A stretch of DNA of 48,848 bases, taken from positions 1 through 48,848 of the forward strand of contig CACZAM010000036.1 of NCBI GenBank assembly GCA_902779185.1, in the 5' to 3' direction. Shown in pieces: positions 16,513 to 24,645 of the stretch (positions are counted from its first letter, which is position 1; each line of letters opens with the position of its first letter). Origin of the DNA: an uncultured Eubacteriales bacterium (GTDB lineage: Bacteria; Bacillota; Clostridia; Peptostreptococcales; Anaerovoracaceae). The notes below the pieces were generated by a model. The model was given only the letters and a program-made list of their open reading frames with translations, searched no databases and had not been told where the DNA came from. Both the position numbers and the translations under genes were made by a program.

Positions 16513-16631
16513 CCCATGGTGTCGTTCCCCTTTCTCTGTGACGCCGTGTAAACTTGAGTTTGTCTACATTACAGCACAATGGTTAACAACATACTATTAT
16601 CAACGTTAACAAGAGAACGGGGTTACATACA

Positions 16632-17546
16632 TCAGTAAAATTTCTTCCCAAGTGCGAGCTGTATCAGGTCTGAAGCGAGCTGGCCGGTCTTGTTTCGCTC
16701 GTCGAGTATAGGGTTGACTTCAACAAGATCCATCGATAGGAGCTTGCCTGAATCCGCGAGCATCTCTACGGCGAGAAAAGCTTCTCTGGCCGTGATCCCG
16801 TTAGGCACAGGAGTCCCGGTGCCGGGAGCATACTCAGGCGTGATCGCGTCAACGTCGAAGCTAAGATGTATGCCGACAGTGCCTTCGCTTGCGATCCTTA
16901 TCGCGTCTTTCATGACTTCATACATACCGCGCCTGTCGATATCATCTATAAGGAAGACGTTCATCCCGGCTTCCTTCATACGGGCGGCCTCAGGCTCGTC
17001 AAAGTCATGACCGCCGACCTGTACACAGTGAGCTGTAGGCACATAGTGCGGCTCCTGCCCGAAATCCACCATGCTTGCGGGGCCCCATCCGCATATTGCG
17101 GAGTAAGGCATGCCGTGCATGTTGCCGCTGAGTGTGGACTTGTCATCGTTCCAGTCGCCATGAGCATCTATCCAGATGACCCCTATCTCACCCTCAGGTT
17201 CATAGTGCTTTGCGACCGCTGAAACGCTGCCTGCCGCTACGCTGTGATCGCCGCCGAGGACCAGCGGAAAATGATCTTCCGAAAGCGTCTCATAGACTGC
17301 CTCATAAAGCTGCCTGTTGGTGGCGTTTACCTGCTCAAAGCGAATCATGTGGCGGAGGCTCATGCCGTCAGGCGGAGGAATAATGTCGCCCTTGTCGCGT
17401 ACCGTGTAGCCCATTTTTCTCAGATCTTCCCGTACTCCCGCATAACGGATGGCCAGAGGTCCCATCGCAACGCCTTTCTGAGAAGCGCCGAAGTCGATCT
17501 GCGCGCCGATTATATCTATATTCTTTATCCTGTTAAGCTTGTGCAT
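16632..17546 (-). CDS. rocF: Arginase
   Basis: This ureohydrolase of 304 residues most likely splits L-arginine to ornithine and urea. Mn ligands match the family: H101 in GGDHS, D127/H129/D131 in IDAHGDW, and D231/D233 in SFDVDAITP. The substrate-loop GTGTPV follows. Length is that of bacterial RocF-type arginases; agmatinase or formimidoylglutamase cannot be excluded by motif alone. The ATG at 17546 (MHKLNRIKNIDIIG) has GGAGATG upstream; an earlier in-frame start at 17678 would add 44 hydrophobic residues without a ribosome binding site and overlap the nrdD promoter. It stands alone, divergent from nrdD. No urease or ornithine pathway gene is nearby. Confidence 0.85.
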   Translation of the reverse strand: MHKLNRIKNIDIIGAQIDFGASQKGVAMGPLAIRYAGVREDLRKMGYTVRDKGDIIPPPDGMSLRHMIRFEQVNATNRQLYEAVYETLSEDHFPLVLGGDHSVAAGSVSAVAKHYEPEGEIGVIWIDAHGDWNDDKSTLSGNMHGMPYSAICGWGPASMVDFGQEPHYVPTAHCVQVGGHDFDEPEAARMKEAGMNVFLIDDIDRRGMYEVMKDAIRIASEGTVGIHLSFDVDAITPEYAPGTGTPVPNGITAREAFLAVEMLADSGKLLSMDLVEVNPILDERNKTGQLASDLIQLALGKKFY

Positions 17547-17672
17547 TGAATCATCTCCTTCAGAAAGATGATAACCGATTAGCAGGGACAATACAAGGCG
17601 CGGCATTGCATAAGACGCGGCTATAACACTGCGCGTTTGTATTAAAAAACAATAAAATAGATAAAAAGTGTA

Positions 17673-17720
17673 TAACAATATATTGACACAAAATGAAGCT
17701 GTGACTACAATATATAGTGT
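17673..17720 (+). promoter_or_regulatory. nrdD promoter overlaid by two NrdR-like boxes
   Basis: A near-consensus promoter is present: TTGACA (17683-17688), 17-bp spacer, TACAAT (17706-17711). Two sites resembling the NrdR box (acaCwAtATaTwGtgt) cover it: 17673-17688 (weaker) and 17705-17720 (CTACAATATATAGTGT, stronger). Their starts are 32 bp apart, about three helical turns, as is usual for paired NrdR boxes. One box covers the -35 and the other the -10, which fits repression when dATP is high. No nrdR gene is in the window. The rest of the 317-bp arginase-nrdD gap holds a leader with an 8-bp inverted repeat (TTTTACGC, 17739-17746; GCGTAAAA, 17762-17769). Confidence 0.78.
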
Positions 17721-17863
17721 TTGAAAAAGAACGTTATTTTTTACGCCTCAAATTGCAAAGCGCGTAAAAGGCATGAAAAACAAGGCTTTCAGAGCCCGGG
17801 ACATAAAACAGATAATACTTAAGAATAATCATATAAAACTATAATCTAACGGAGAGAAAGATC

Positions 17864-20140
17864 ATGAAAAGCATTATCAAAAGAGACGGCAAGGAGATGC
17901 CGTTTGATGAGTCTAAGATCTTCAACGCAATCTACGCCGCTAACAAGGCTGTTGAAGGCGAGAAGATGACGAGCATCGACTTTACTTATCTCACCAAGAA
18001 AGTCGTGGAACAGCTCGATGGAGAAACATGCACTGTAGAACAGGTGCAGGATATCGTTGAAGCAATGCTCATCAAGTATGACTGGGAGAAGACCGCCAAG
18101 GCTTACATCCTTTATCGCGCTGAGCATGCAAAGATCCGTGAAGCTGAGTCGGATCTGATGAACATCTACAATGAGCTCACGTATTCCTATTCAAAGGATG
18201 CTGACATCAAGAGAGAGAATGCCAATATTGACGGCGATACATCGATGGGCACCATGCTCAAGTATGGTTCGGAAGGCGCCAAGTATTTCGTAGACAACTA
18301 TGTGCTTCCTAAAGATATCGCTAAGGCGCATATCAATGGTGACATCCATATTCATGACAAGGATTTCTACATGCTCACCGAAACATGCTGCCAGATCGAT
18401 CTTATAAAGCTTTTCAAAGATGGATTCTGCACCGGCCACGGTTACCTCAGGGAGCCGCAGTCGATTATGAGTTATGCATCACTGGCATGCATCGCGATCC
18501 AGGCAAACCAGAACGAGATGCACGGCGGCCAGTCAGTACCTAACTTCGACTATGCTATGGCTCCGGGCGTTGCCAGAACATACATCAAGGAATTCTTCTC
18601 TGCGCTGACAGAGATCATCGCAGCCAAGCTCGACATGGCATATCCGGATGCAAAGGCTGTTTCGGAAAGGATCAAGGCTGAAGCTGCCGCTCCTACACTT
18701 GCAACGAACGGTTCTTACGGGGACATTCTGGGTGAATGGCTCGACAGAGGCGGTGATGCCGGCGGACTCACAAGAGAGCAGCTGGTGAGATGCAGCGCTC
18801 AGGCCGCAGAGGCAGCATGGGCAAGGACAGACAAGATGACCTACCAGGCAATGGAGGCACTTATCCACAACCTCAATACAATGAACTCCAGAGCCGGCGC
18901 ACAGGTGCCGTTCAGCTCGGTCAACTTCGGTACTGACACGACTCCTGAAGGCCGCATGGTCATCAAGAATTTCCTGCTTGCTACAGAGGCCGGGCTCGGA
19001 AACGGTGAGACTCCGATATTCCCTGTATCTATCTTCAAGGTGAAAGAAGGTGTCAACTACAATGAGGGAGATCCTAACTATGATCTCTTCAAGCTGGCCA
19101 TCAGATGCAGCGCAAAGAGGCTGTTCCCTAACTTCAGCTTCCTCGACGCTCCTTTCAACAAGAAGTTCTACAGAGAAGGAGACTACAACTCGGAAGTTGC
19201 TTACATGGGATGCCGCACGAGAGTAATGGCCAATAACTACGACCCTACAAAGGCTGTAGTATGCGGAAGAGGAAACCTCTCGTTCACATCGATCAACCTG
19301 CCTAGACTCGCAATCGAGTCAAACAGAGATTTCGATGTTTTCTACAAAAAACTTGATGCGATGATGGATCTCGTTGCGAGACAGCTTCTGCACAGATTCA
19401 AGATACAGTGCAGCAAGAAGGGTCGCAACTATCCGTTCCTGATGGGACAGGGTATCTGGATAGATTCGGACGACCTCGGACCTGACGACAGCGTAGCAGA
19501 GGTGCTGAAGCACGGTACTCTCTCGATCGGATTCATAGGACTGGCCGAGACAATGAAGGCCCTGACAGGCAAACATCACGGCGAGGATGAGACGTCCAGA
19601 GAGCAGGCATTCGAGATCATCAAGCATATGAGAGCGGTCTGTGACAGAAAGAGCGCAGAGACAGGCCTGAACTTCACACTGCTGGCTACACCTGCCGAGG
19701 GACTCTCCGGAAGATTCGTAAAGATCGACAGAGAAAAGTACGGCAAGCTGCCTGGAATCACAGACAGGGATTACTACACCAACTCGTTCCACGTTCCGGT
19801 ATACTATCCGATCGGAGCGTTTGAGAAGATCGCCATAGAAGCGCCTTACCACGATCTCACTAACGCCGGACACATCAGCTATGTTGAGCTCGACGGCGAT
19901 ACAGCGAAGAACCCTGAAGCTTTCGAATCCGTGATCAGATTCATGAAGGAAGCCGGCGTCGGATACGGCTCGGTAAATCATCCGGTAGACAGAGACCCTG
20001 TATGCGGATATACGGGAGTAATCGATGATGTCTGCCCGAGATGCGGAAGACGCGAGGGCGAACCTGTGACGATCGAGAGGCTGAACGAGCTCCGCATGAG
20101 ATTCCCGAGCGTACCGGTACCATGCGACTGCAACCGTTAA
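17864..20140 (+). CDS. nrdD: Anaerobic (class III) ribonucleoside-triphosphate reductase NrdD lacking its glycyl-radical tail
   Basis: This 758-residue catalytic subunit reduces NTPs to dNTPs under anaerobiosis. An N-terminal ATP-cone (IIKRDGKEMPFDESKI) senses ATP/dATP. The barrel carries SRAGAQVPFSSVNFGTDTTPEGR and the thiyl-radical cysteine C450 in MGCRTRV. The C-terminus keeps part of the zinc site (C714, C724, C727) but then diverges (TIERLNELRMRF to PCDCNR) and stops. It has no RRxxGYL glycyl-radical motif, which is indispensable in known NrdD enzymes. C754/C756 could complete a metal site. The missing motif is encoded by the 55-codon gene 168 bp downstream. GGAGAGAAAG precedes the ATG. 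Confidence 0.95.
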   Translation: MKSIIKRDGKEMPFDESKIFNAIYAANKAVEGEKMTSIDFTYLTKKVVEQLDGETCTVEQVQDIVEAMLIKYDWEKTAKAYILYRAEHAKIREAESDLMNIYNELTYSYSKDADIKRENANIDGDTSMGTMLKYGSEGAKYFVDNYVLPKDIAKAHINGDIHIHDKDFYMLTETCCQIDLIKLFKDGFCTGHGYLREPQSIMSYASLACIAIQANQNEMHGGQSVPNFDYAMAPGVARTYIKEFFSALTEIIAAKLDMAYPDAKAVSERIKAEAAAPTLATNGSYGDILGEWLDRGGDAGGLTREQLVRCSAQAAEAAWARTDKMTYQAMEALIHNLNTMNSRAGAQVPFSSVNFGTDTTPEGRMVIKNFLLATEAGLGNGETPIFPVSIFKVKEGVNYNEGDPNYDLFKLAIRCSAKRLFPNFSFLDAPFNKKFYREGDYNSEVAYMGCRTRVMANNYDPTKAVVCGRGNLSFTSINLPRLAIESNRDFDVFYKKLDAMMDLVARQLLHRFKIQCSKKGRNYPFLMGQGIWIDSDDLGPDDSVAEVLKHGTLSIGFIGLAETMKALTGKHHGEDETSREQAFEIIKHMRAVCDRKSAETGLNFTLLATPAEGLSGRFVKIDREKYGKLPGITDRDYYTNSFHVPVYYPIGAFEKIAIEAPYHDLTNAGHISYVELDGDTAKNPEAFESVIRFMKEAGVGYGSVNHPVDRDPVCGYTGVIDDVCPRCGRREGEPVTIERLNELRMRFPSVPVPCDCNR

Positions 20141-20155
20141 TCGGGTAAATAAGGA

Positions 20156-20188
20156 TTATCCACAGGGTTTTCCACAAGTTTATCCACA
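20156..20188 (+). promoter_or_regulatory. Three DnaA boxes at 12-bp spacing
   Basis: TTATCCACA (20156-20164), TTTTCCACA (20168-20176) and TTATCCACA (20180-20188) are in the same orientation and spaced exactly 12 bp apart. The first and third match the DnaA-box consensus TTATNCACA perfectly. They lie between nrdD and the radical-domain gene, about 50 bp upstream of the latter's candidate promoter. DnaA control of ribonucleotide reductase genes is known in other bacteria. Confidence 0.8.
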
Positions 20189-20237
20189 AGATGATGTGGT
20201 ATGCATTAAAAGAAACAACAATATACATTAATATTGC

Positions 20238-20266
20238 TTTACAAATCCCTGTGCAGGGATTAGAAT
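20238..20266 (+). promoter_or_regulatory. Candidate promoter of the radical-domain gene with palindromic spacer
   Basis: TTTACA (20238-20243), 17-bp spacer, TAGAAT (20261-20266). The spacer is almost entirely a palindrome: AATCCCTG (20244-20251), TG, CAGGGATT (20254-20261), an operator-like placement. A further inverted repeat, CAATAT/ATATTG, lies at 20219-20236. The start codon is 43 bp downstream of the -10. Confidence 0.65.
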
Positions 20267-20308
20267 GATTGCGCATCAAATAAGAAGATAACGTACGGAG
20301 GTACTGGT

Positions 20309-20476
20309 ATGAATAACAAGGTAGTAAAGAATGTAAACGGTCAGGTCGGCGAAGGCGTTGGCTTTGAGAGAATCAGAAGGATCACAGGCTATCTCGTGGG
20401 TACACTCGACAGATTCAACAACGGCAAGAGAGCTGAAGTACAGGACAGAGTCAAGCACGGACTGTCCCACAACTAA
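20309..20476 (+). CDS. Stand-alone glycyl-radical domain of class III ribonucleotide reductase
   Basis: This 55-residue protein contains FERIRRITGYLVGTLDRF, the canonical NrdD glycyl-radical loop, with the radical glycine at residue 27, followed by the usual tail (NNGKRAEVQDRVKH). These are the residues missing from the upstream nrdD product. It has a strong GGAGGT six bases before its ATG and its own candidate promoter. It is in the same frame as nrdD, but at least four stop codons intervene, so simple readthrough cannot fuse them. The likely role is to carry the radical made by NrdG and dock into NrdD, comparable to the spare-part protein GrcA/YfiD for pyruvate formate-lyase. A hairpin terminator and nrdG follow. 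Confidence 0.9.
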   Translation: MNNKVVKNVNGQVGEGVGFERIRRITGYLVGTLDRFNNGKRAEVQDRVKHGLSHN

Positions 20477-20493
20477 TTGACCATCTGAATAAA

Positions 20494-20532
20494 ATGGCCG
20501 CCTTAACCGTATAGAGGTGGGCGGCTATTTTT
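20494..20532 (+). terminator. Terminator between the radical-domain gene and nrdG
   Basis: TGGCCGCCT (20495-20503) pairs with GGGCGGCTA (20519-20527), including G-U pairs, followed by TTTTTG. It lies just before the nrdG ribosome binding site, so nrdG would be expressed by partial readthrough. Confidence 0.7.
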
Positions 20533-20552
20533 GTGAAAGAAGAGGTGCCGCA

Positions 20553-21125
20553 ATGGTTGAGATGGACAAAAGCAAGGACAAAAGCAAAATAATAAGGATG
20601 TGCGGGATCGAGCCGGAGTCGATAGTCGACGGACCGGGATTCAGGTATGTTATTTTCGTACAGGGATGCCCGCATCATTGCCATGGATGCCACAATCCTG
20701 AGTCGTGGGCTTTCGATGGTGGATACGACATGACAGTAAATGAGGTGTTCGAGGATATATGCGGCAGGCCATGGCTGCGCGGGGTGACTTTCTCCGGCGG
20801 CGAGCCTTTCGAACAGGTGCCGGCCCTCCTGGACCTTGCGAAGAACATAAAGGGAGCTGGGCTCACACTGATGAGTTACAGCGGTTATACGCTTGAAGAG
20901 CTCGAAGCGAGGCATGATAAGGACACCGATGAGCTTCTTGAAATGCTCGATATCCTGGTAGACGGACGATATGACGAGAAGCTGCGCAACCTGACTCTCG
21001 TATACTGCGGATCCGAGAACCAGCGTGTTATTGATATGAAGAAGACAAGAAGAGCGAGAAGGGAGGGAGACACAGGAATGGTGATCCCTTACAAGTCGGG
21101 ATTCGATTTCGAGATAAAAATCTAG
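20553..21125 (+). CDS. nrdG: Anaerobic ribonucleotide reductase activating protein NrdG
   Basis: This radical-SAM activase of 190 residues generates the glycyl radical of class III ribonucleotide reductase using a [4Fe-4S] cluster and S-adenosylmethionine. The cluster motif CxxxCxxC is at C39, C43, C46 (GCPHHCHGCHNPES), preceded by DGPGFRYVIFVQG. TFSGGEPF is the SAM-binding GGE motif. The ATG at 20553 has GAGGTG upstream; an earlier in-frame start at 20517 would lie in the terminator stem. Here its substrate may be the separate 55-residue domain rather than full-length NrdD. Confidence 0.95.
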   Translation: MVEMDKSKDKSKIIRMCGIEPESIVDGPGFRYVIFVQGCPHHCHGCHNPESWAFDGGYDMTVNEVFEDICGRPWLRGVTFSGGEPFEQVPALLDLAKNIKGAGLTLMSYSGYTLEELEARHDKDTDELLEMLDILVDGRYDEKLRNLTLVYCGSENQRVIDMKKTRRARREGDTGMVIPYKSGFDFEIKI

Positions 21126-21143
21126 GTACGGAGGCACCGGACT

Positions 21144-22331
21144 ATGAAACTCGAACTGGTAGCTACAGCGACCTTCGGCCTCGAAGCAGTAGTAAGGCGC
21201 GAGGTCGAGGCACTCGGTTATAAAGTAATAAAGACAGAAGACGGAAGAGTCACGTACATGGGTGACGAGCGAGCCATTGTGAGATCAAACCTCTGGCTCA
21301 GGACCGCAGACAGGGTTTACGTGCGCATGGGCGAATTCAGGGCAACAGAATTCGAGGAGCTCTTTCAGCAGACTAAGGCTCTGGAATGGGAGAGCATGAT
21401 CCCTCTCGAGGGTGTGTTCCCTGTAGTGGGCGGATCGGTCAAGTCGGTTCTCCACAGTGTGCCGGCATGTCAGAAGATCATAAAAAAGGCAGTCTCAGTG
21501 AGGCTGTCCGAGTTTTATTGCAGAGATATGATGCCTGAGACGGGTGCTGAGTACAGGATAAGATTCATCGCTCACAAGGATCAGTTCCTGCTGCTTCTGG
21601 ATACCAGCGGAGCAGGCCTTCACAAAAGAGGGTACAGAGTGCGTGATGTGGCGGCTCCGATGAAGGAGACGCTGGCTGCAGCTCTTGTTCAGCTCAGCTT
21701 TTACAGGAAGGACCGGGTGCTGGTGGATCCGTGCTGCGGCTCCGGCACTATACCGATAGAAGCAGCGCTCATAGCCCGTAATATAGCGCCGGGAATCAAC
21801 CGGACATTTGCTTTTGAAGACTGGGACATAATACCGGAGCGCATCCGGAAAGAGGAGAAAAAGGCGGCATTCGAGGCTGCGGATCTTGATTCGCAGCTGA
21901 GCATAACAGGCATGGACATCGACAGGAATGCTGTCAGGGCTGCTGTATCCAATTCTGATGAAGCAGGGGTCATTGATGATATAGACTTTGCCTGCGTCGA
22001 TCTCACAAAATGGATGCCTGGCGAGGGCATTCCGAAAGGCGCGACGCGTGACGAATACGGAGTGGTCATTTCGAATCTTCCGTACGGGATCAGGATAGGT
22101 GACCGCAAAGCCAATCAGAAGATATACGAACACTTCGGCAGACTGATGAATGAATGCCCTAACTGGTCGTTCTTTCTGATAACATCCGATAAGGAGTTTG
22201 AAAAAGAAATAGAAAAGATAACAGGGCGCAGAGCAGATCGCAGACGCAAGCTGTATAATGGCACTATAGAGACACAGTTCTATCAGTATCACGGGGCAAG
22301 GCCTCCGAGAACGGAGGCGGACAGGTCATAA
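21144..22331 (+). CDS. THUMP-domain class I RNA methyltransferase (RlmL/YpsC-like)
   Basis: This 395-residue protein has an N-terminal ferredoxin-like/THUMP RNA-binding region (about residues 1-155) and a Rossmann methyltransferase domain. SAM-binding motif I is DPCCGSGTIPIEAALIARN, and the catalytic NPPY-type motif is SNLPYGIR, typical of guanine-N2 methyltransferases. The family includes the first half of E. coli RlmKL, which makes m2G2445 in 23S rRNA. The site in this organism is inferred. A strong ACGGAGG precedes the ATG, 18 bp after nrdG, so it may be cotranscribed. Confidence 0.88.
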   Translation: MKLELVATATFGLEAVVRREVEALGYKVIKTEDGRVTYMGDERAIVRSNLWLRTADRVYVRMGEFRATEFEELFQQTKALEWESMIPLEGVFPVVGGSVKSVLHSVPACQKIIKKAVSVRLSEFYCRDMMPETGAEYRIRFIAHKDQFLLLLDTSGAGLHKRGYRVRDVAAPMKETLAAALVQLSFYRKDRVLVDPCCGSGTIPIEAALIARNIAPGINRTFAFEDWDIIPERIRKEEKKAAFEAADLDSQLSITGMDIDRNAVRAAVSNSDEAGVIDDIDFACVDLTKWMPGEGIPKGATRDEYGVVISNLPYGIRIGDRKANQKIYEHFGRLMNECPNWSFFLITSDKEFEKEIEKITGRRADRRRKLYNGTIETQFYQYHGARPPRTEADRS

Positions 22332-22356
22332 GCGGCTGAGCTCATAAGGTGTCGGG

Positions 22357-23583
22357 ATGTTTGAGCAATACAGGGGATTGAGAAAAGAAAATTACATACT
22401 GGCCTTCGGACGTCTTGTCACAGGCCTCGGTTCAATGATCTGGCCCATGATGACTCTGATACTGAGTCAGAAAATGGGTGTGAGCGAAAAGGGCGTCTCT
22501 GTACTGCTTGCAGCCGCTATGGTGGGAATGGCTCCTGCTATATACCTGGGAGGAAGGATATCTGACAAAAGGGATAAGAAACAGACAATAGTCGTGCTTG
22601 ATCTGATGTCAACAGTGTCTTTTGTCACATGTGCGTTCATTCCGATGTCATGGATAACCATAGGTCTTCTGTTTTTCGGCTCAGTATGCCAGAATATGGA
22701 GAATCCTGCCTATAACGCGCTCACAGCAGATCTTACTGTTACCGAGGACCGTGACAGATCGTATTCTCTGCAGTATCTTTGTGCCAATCTCGGACTTGTT
22801 ATGTCGCCGACCCTTGCCGGACTGCTGTTCAGAAGTCATTTATGGCTGGCGTTTCTTATAAACGGTCTTTCAATATTCTGCTCCGCACTTCTTATTCAGT
22901 TCTTCGTCAGAGACACTGTCCCGTCTGTAGAGACCGGAGCAAAGGCCGAATACCAGAAAGAGAAACAAAACGAAAGTATTCTGGAGGTGCTCGGGGAAAA
23001 CCGCCTGATAATACTGTTTATCTTAGTGCTGAGCGGATACTTTGCCATCTACCAGCTGGGATATGTTTATCTGATCCCTCTCGATCTTGTGAAGATACAG
23101 GGGGAAAGAGGAGCTCTGATATACGGTTCGGTCACGAGTGTAAACTGCATTGTAGTAGTGCTGTTCACACCTGTGATCACCCGGCTGTTCGGATCGAAGT
23201 CCGAACCTTCCAGACTTACCGCAGGCGTATCGCTGGTTGCAGCCGGCTTTGTCCTGTTTTCGGTGTTCAGGAATTACATTCCGATGTACTATATATCCAT
23301 GATCATCCTGACATGGGGAGAGATATTCACCCTGACAGCAGACAGTCCTTATCTCTCACGCAGGATACCGTCAAGCCACAGGGGAAGGCTCAACGGAGCA
23401 GTAACGGTAGTACGCACTGTTATTACGAGCCTGTCACAGCTGGTGCTGGGGTGGATATATGCCGAAGGCGGGTCAGATAAGGCCTGGATAGCCATAATGG
23501 CTGCAGGGGCGGTAACGATAGCGGCTTCATGCGTAATAATAATAAGGGACAGGATCGATTACCCCAACCTGTATCAGGGTTGA
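22357..23583 (+). CDS. Major facilitator superfamily transporter
   Basis: This 408-residue membrane protein has about 12 hydrophobic segments. The MFS loop 2-3 signature appears as GGRISDKRDKKQT (about residues 65-77), and a charged central loop (about 190-210) divides the two halves. It resembles drug/proton antiporter-type MFS carriers, but the substrate cannot be read. It begins 25 bp after the RNA methyltransferase gene. The ribosome binding site (TGTCGGG) is weak. Homology is supported by topology and signature only. Confidence 0.85.
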   Translation: MFEQYRGLRKENYILAFGRLVTGLGSMIWPMMTLILSQKMGVSEKGVSVLLAAAMVGMAPAIYLGGRISDKRDKKQTIVVLDLMSTVSFVTCAFIPMSWITIGLLFFGSVCQNMENPAYNALTADLTVTEDRDRSYSLQYLCANLGLVMSPTLAGLLFRSHLWLAFLINGLSIFCSALLIQFFVRDTVPSVETGAKAEYQKEKQNESILEVLGENRLIILFILVLSGYFAIYQLGYVYLIPLDLVKIQGERGALIYGSVTSVNCIVVVLFTPVITRLFGSKSEPSRLTAGVSLVAAGFVLFSVFRNYIPMYYISMIILTWGEIFTLTADSPYLSRRIPSSHRGRLNGAVTVVRTVITSLSQLVLGWIYAEGGSDKAWIAIMAAGAVTIAASCVIIIRDRIDYPNLYQG

Positions 23584-23612
23584 TACTTGGTCAGAAATAC
23601 AGAAAAACTATG

Positions 23613-23621
23613 TGATATAAT
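23613..23621 (+). promoter_or_regulatory. Extended -10 promoter before the alpha/beta hydrolase gene
   Basis: TGATATAAT at 23613-23621 combines the TGn extension with a perfect -10 hexamer, 49 bp before the start codon. No good -35 is seen. Confidence 0.5.
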
Positions 23622-23670
23622 CATACGCAGAAGACAGAGCCCGGTACGCAATTAATCCAGGAGGCACCAT

Positions 23671-24645
23671 ATGATTAAGAAAGACTTCTATTATCCATCG
23701 TCTGATGGCATGACAAGGATACACGCCATCAGCTGGGAGCCGGCAGGAAAGCCGAAGGCTATAGTGCAGATAATCCACGGCATGGTCGAGTTCATTGACA
23801 GATATGACGAGTTTGCCAGATTTCTTGTGGAACATGACTTTCTGGTCTGCGGAGAGGACCATCTCGGACACGGAGAGTCCGTTATTTCCGATGAGTACCA
23901 TGGCTTCTTCGGCAAAAACGGTAATGCCTGGGTAATTTCCGACATACATAAGCTCAGAACTATCATGCAGGCTGAGTATCCGGATCTTCCGTATCTGATG
24001 CTCGGACACAGCATGGGGTCATTCCTGGTGAGACAGTACATTACCGAGAACGATGCGGAGTATGCCAGAGGCCTTTCCGGCGTGGTCGTGATGGGGACCG
24101 GCTGGCAGCCTGATGCCGTGCTTCTCGCAGGCAAGATCATAGCCATGATACTTGGGACAGGCAAGGTCGGCAAGAGAGCCAAACTGATAGACGGGATGAG
24201 CTTCGGTTCGTATCTCAAGAGGATAGAAAACCCGAGAACCATCAGCGACTGGCTCACCAAGGATAACGATATAGTGGATAAGTACAGGCAGACGCCGTGG
24301 TGCACCTTCCATTTCACACCGAATGCATATTTCCATATGTTCAGCGGCATGCTGAAGGCCCACGATACGAAACGGATGCAAAAGCTGCCTGAAGGTCTGC
24401 CTCTGCTGCTCACATCCGGCGCGGAAGATCCTGTCGGCAACTGGGGAGAAGGTGTTCGCAAGGCATATATGGTTTACCTCGAGAACTCACCGTGCAAGGT
24501 GGATATCCGTCTCTATGAAGATGACAGGCATGAGATACTGAATGAGACAGACCGCGAGGATGTATTCAGGGATCTCAGGGCATTCTTCGACAACTGCCTG
24601 AAGGGCTACGAGGAAACATACGGTGTTCTGCCGGTAGAATATTAA
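23671..24645 (+). CDS. Alpha/beta hydrolase, monoacylglycerol-lipase-like (serine aminopeptidase S33 family)
   Basis: This 324-residue cytoplasmic hydrolase starts with a family-typical HAISWEP...KAIVQIIHGMVEF oxyanion-hole region. The nucleophile elbow GHSMGS holds the catalytic serine near residue 113. The Asp lies probably in GAEDPVG and the His in EDDRHEIL near residue 287. The family includes lysophospholipases and monoglyceride lipases; the substrate is not known. It has AGGAGG upstream and overlaps the next gene by 1 bp, so the two are translationally coupled. Confidence 0.87.
   Translation: MIKKDFYYPSSDGMTRIHAISWEPAGKPKAIVQIIHGMVEFIDRYDEFARFLVEHDFLVCGEDHLGHGESVISDEYHGFFGKNGNAWVISDIHKLRTIMQAEYPDLPYLMLGHSMGSFLVRQYITENDAEYARGLSGVVVMGTGWQPDAVLLAGKIIAMILGTGKVGKRAKLIDGMSFGSYLKRIENPRTISDWLTKDNDIVDKYRQTPWCTFHFTPNAYFHMFSGMLKAHDTKRMQKLPEGLPLLLTSGAEDPVGNWGEGVRKAYMVYLENSPCKVDIRLYEDDRHEILNETDREDVFRDLRAFFDNCLKGYEETYGVLPVEY

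Noticed and set aside
20141-20308. Idea that nrdD and the radical domain are one gene interrupted by a sequencing error or joined by stop-codon readthrough
   Set aside because: Both are in the same frame, but several stop codons of different types lie between them, along with DnaA boxes, a promoter-like sequence and a Shine-Dalgarno. One or two base errors cannot remove all of these.
20141-20308. Idea that the gap is a self-splicing intron or intein
   Set aside because: 168 bp is too short for a group I or II intron with recognisable core, and there is no intein block. The nrdD tail before the gap does not match the normal sequence that would be needed for a precise junction.
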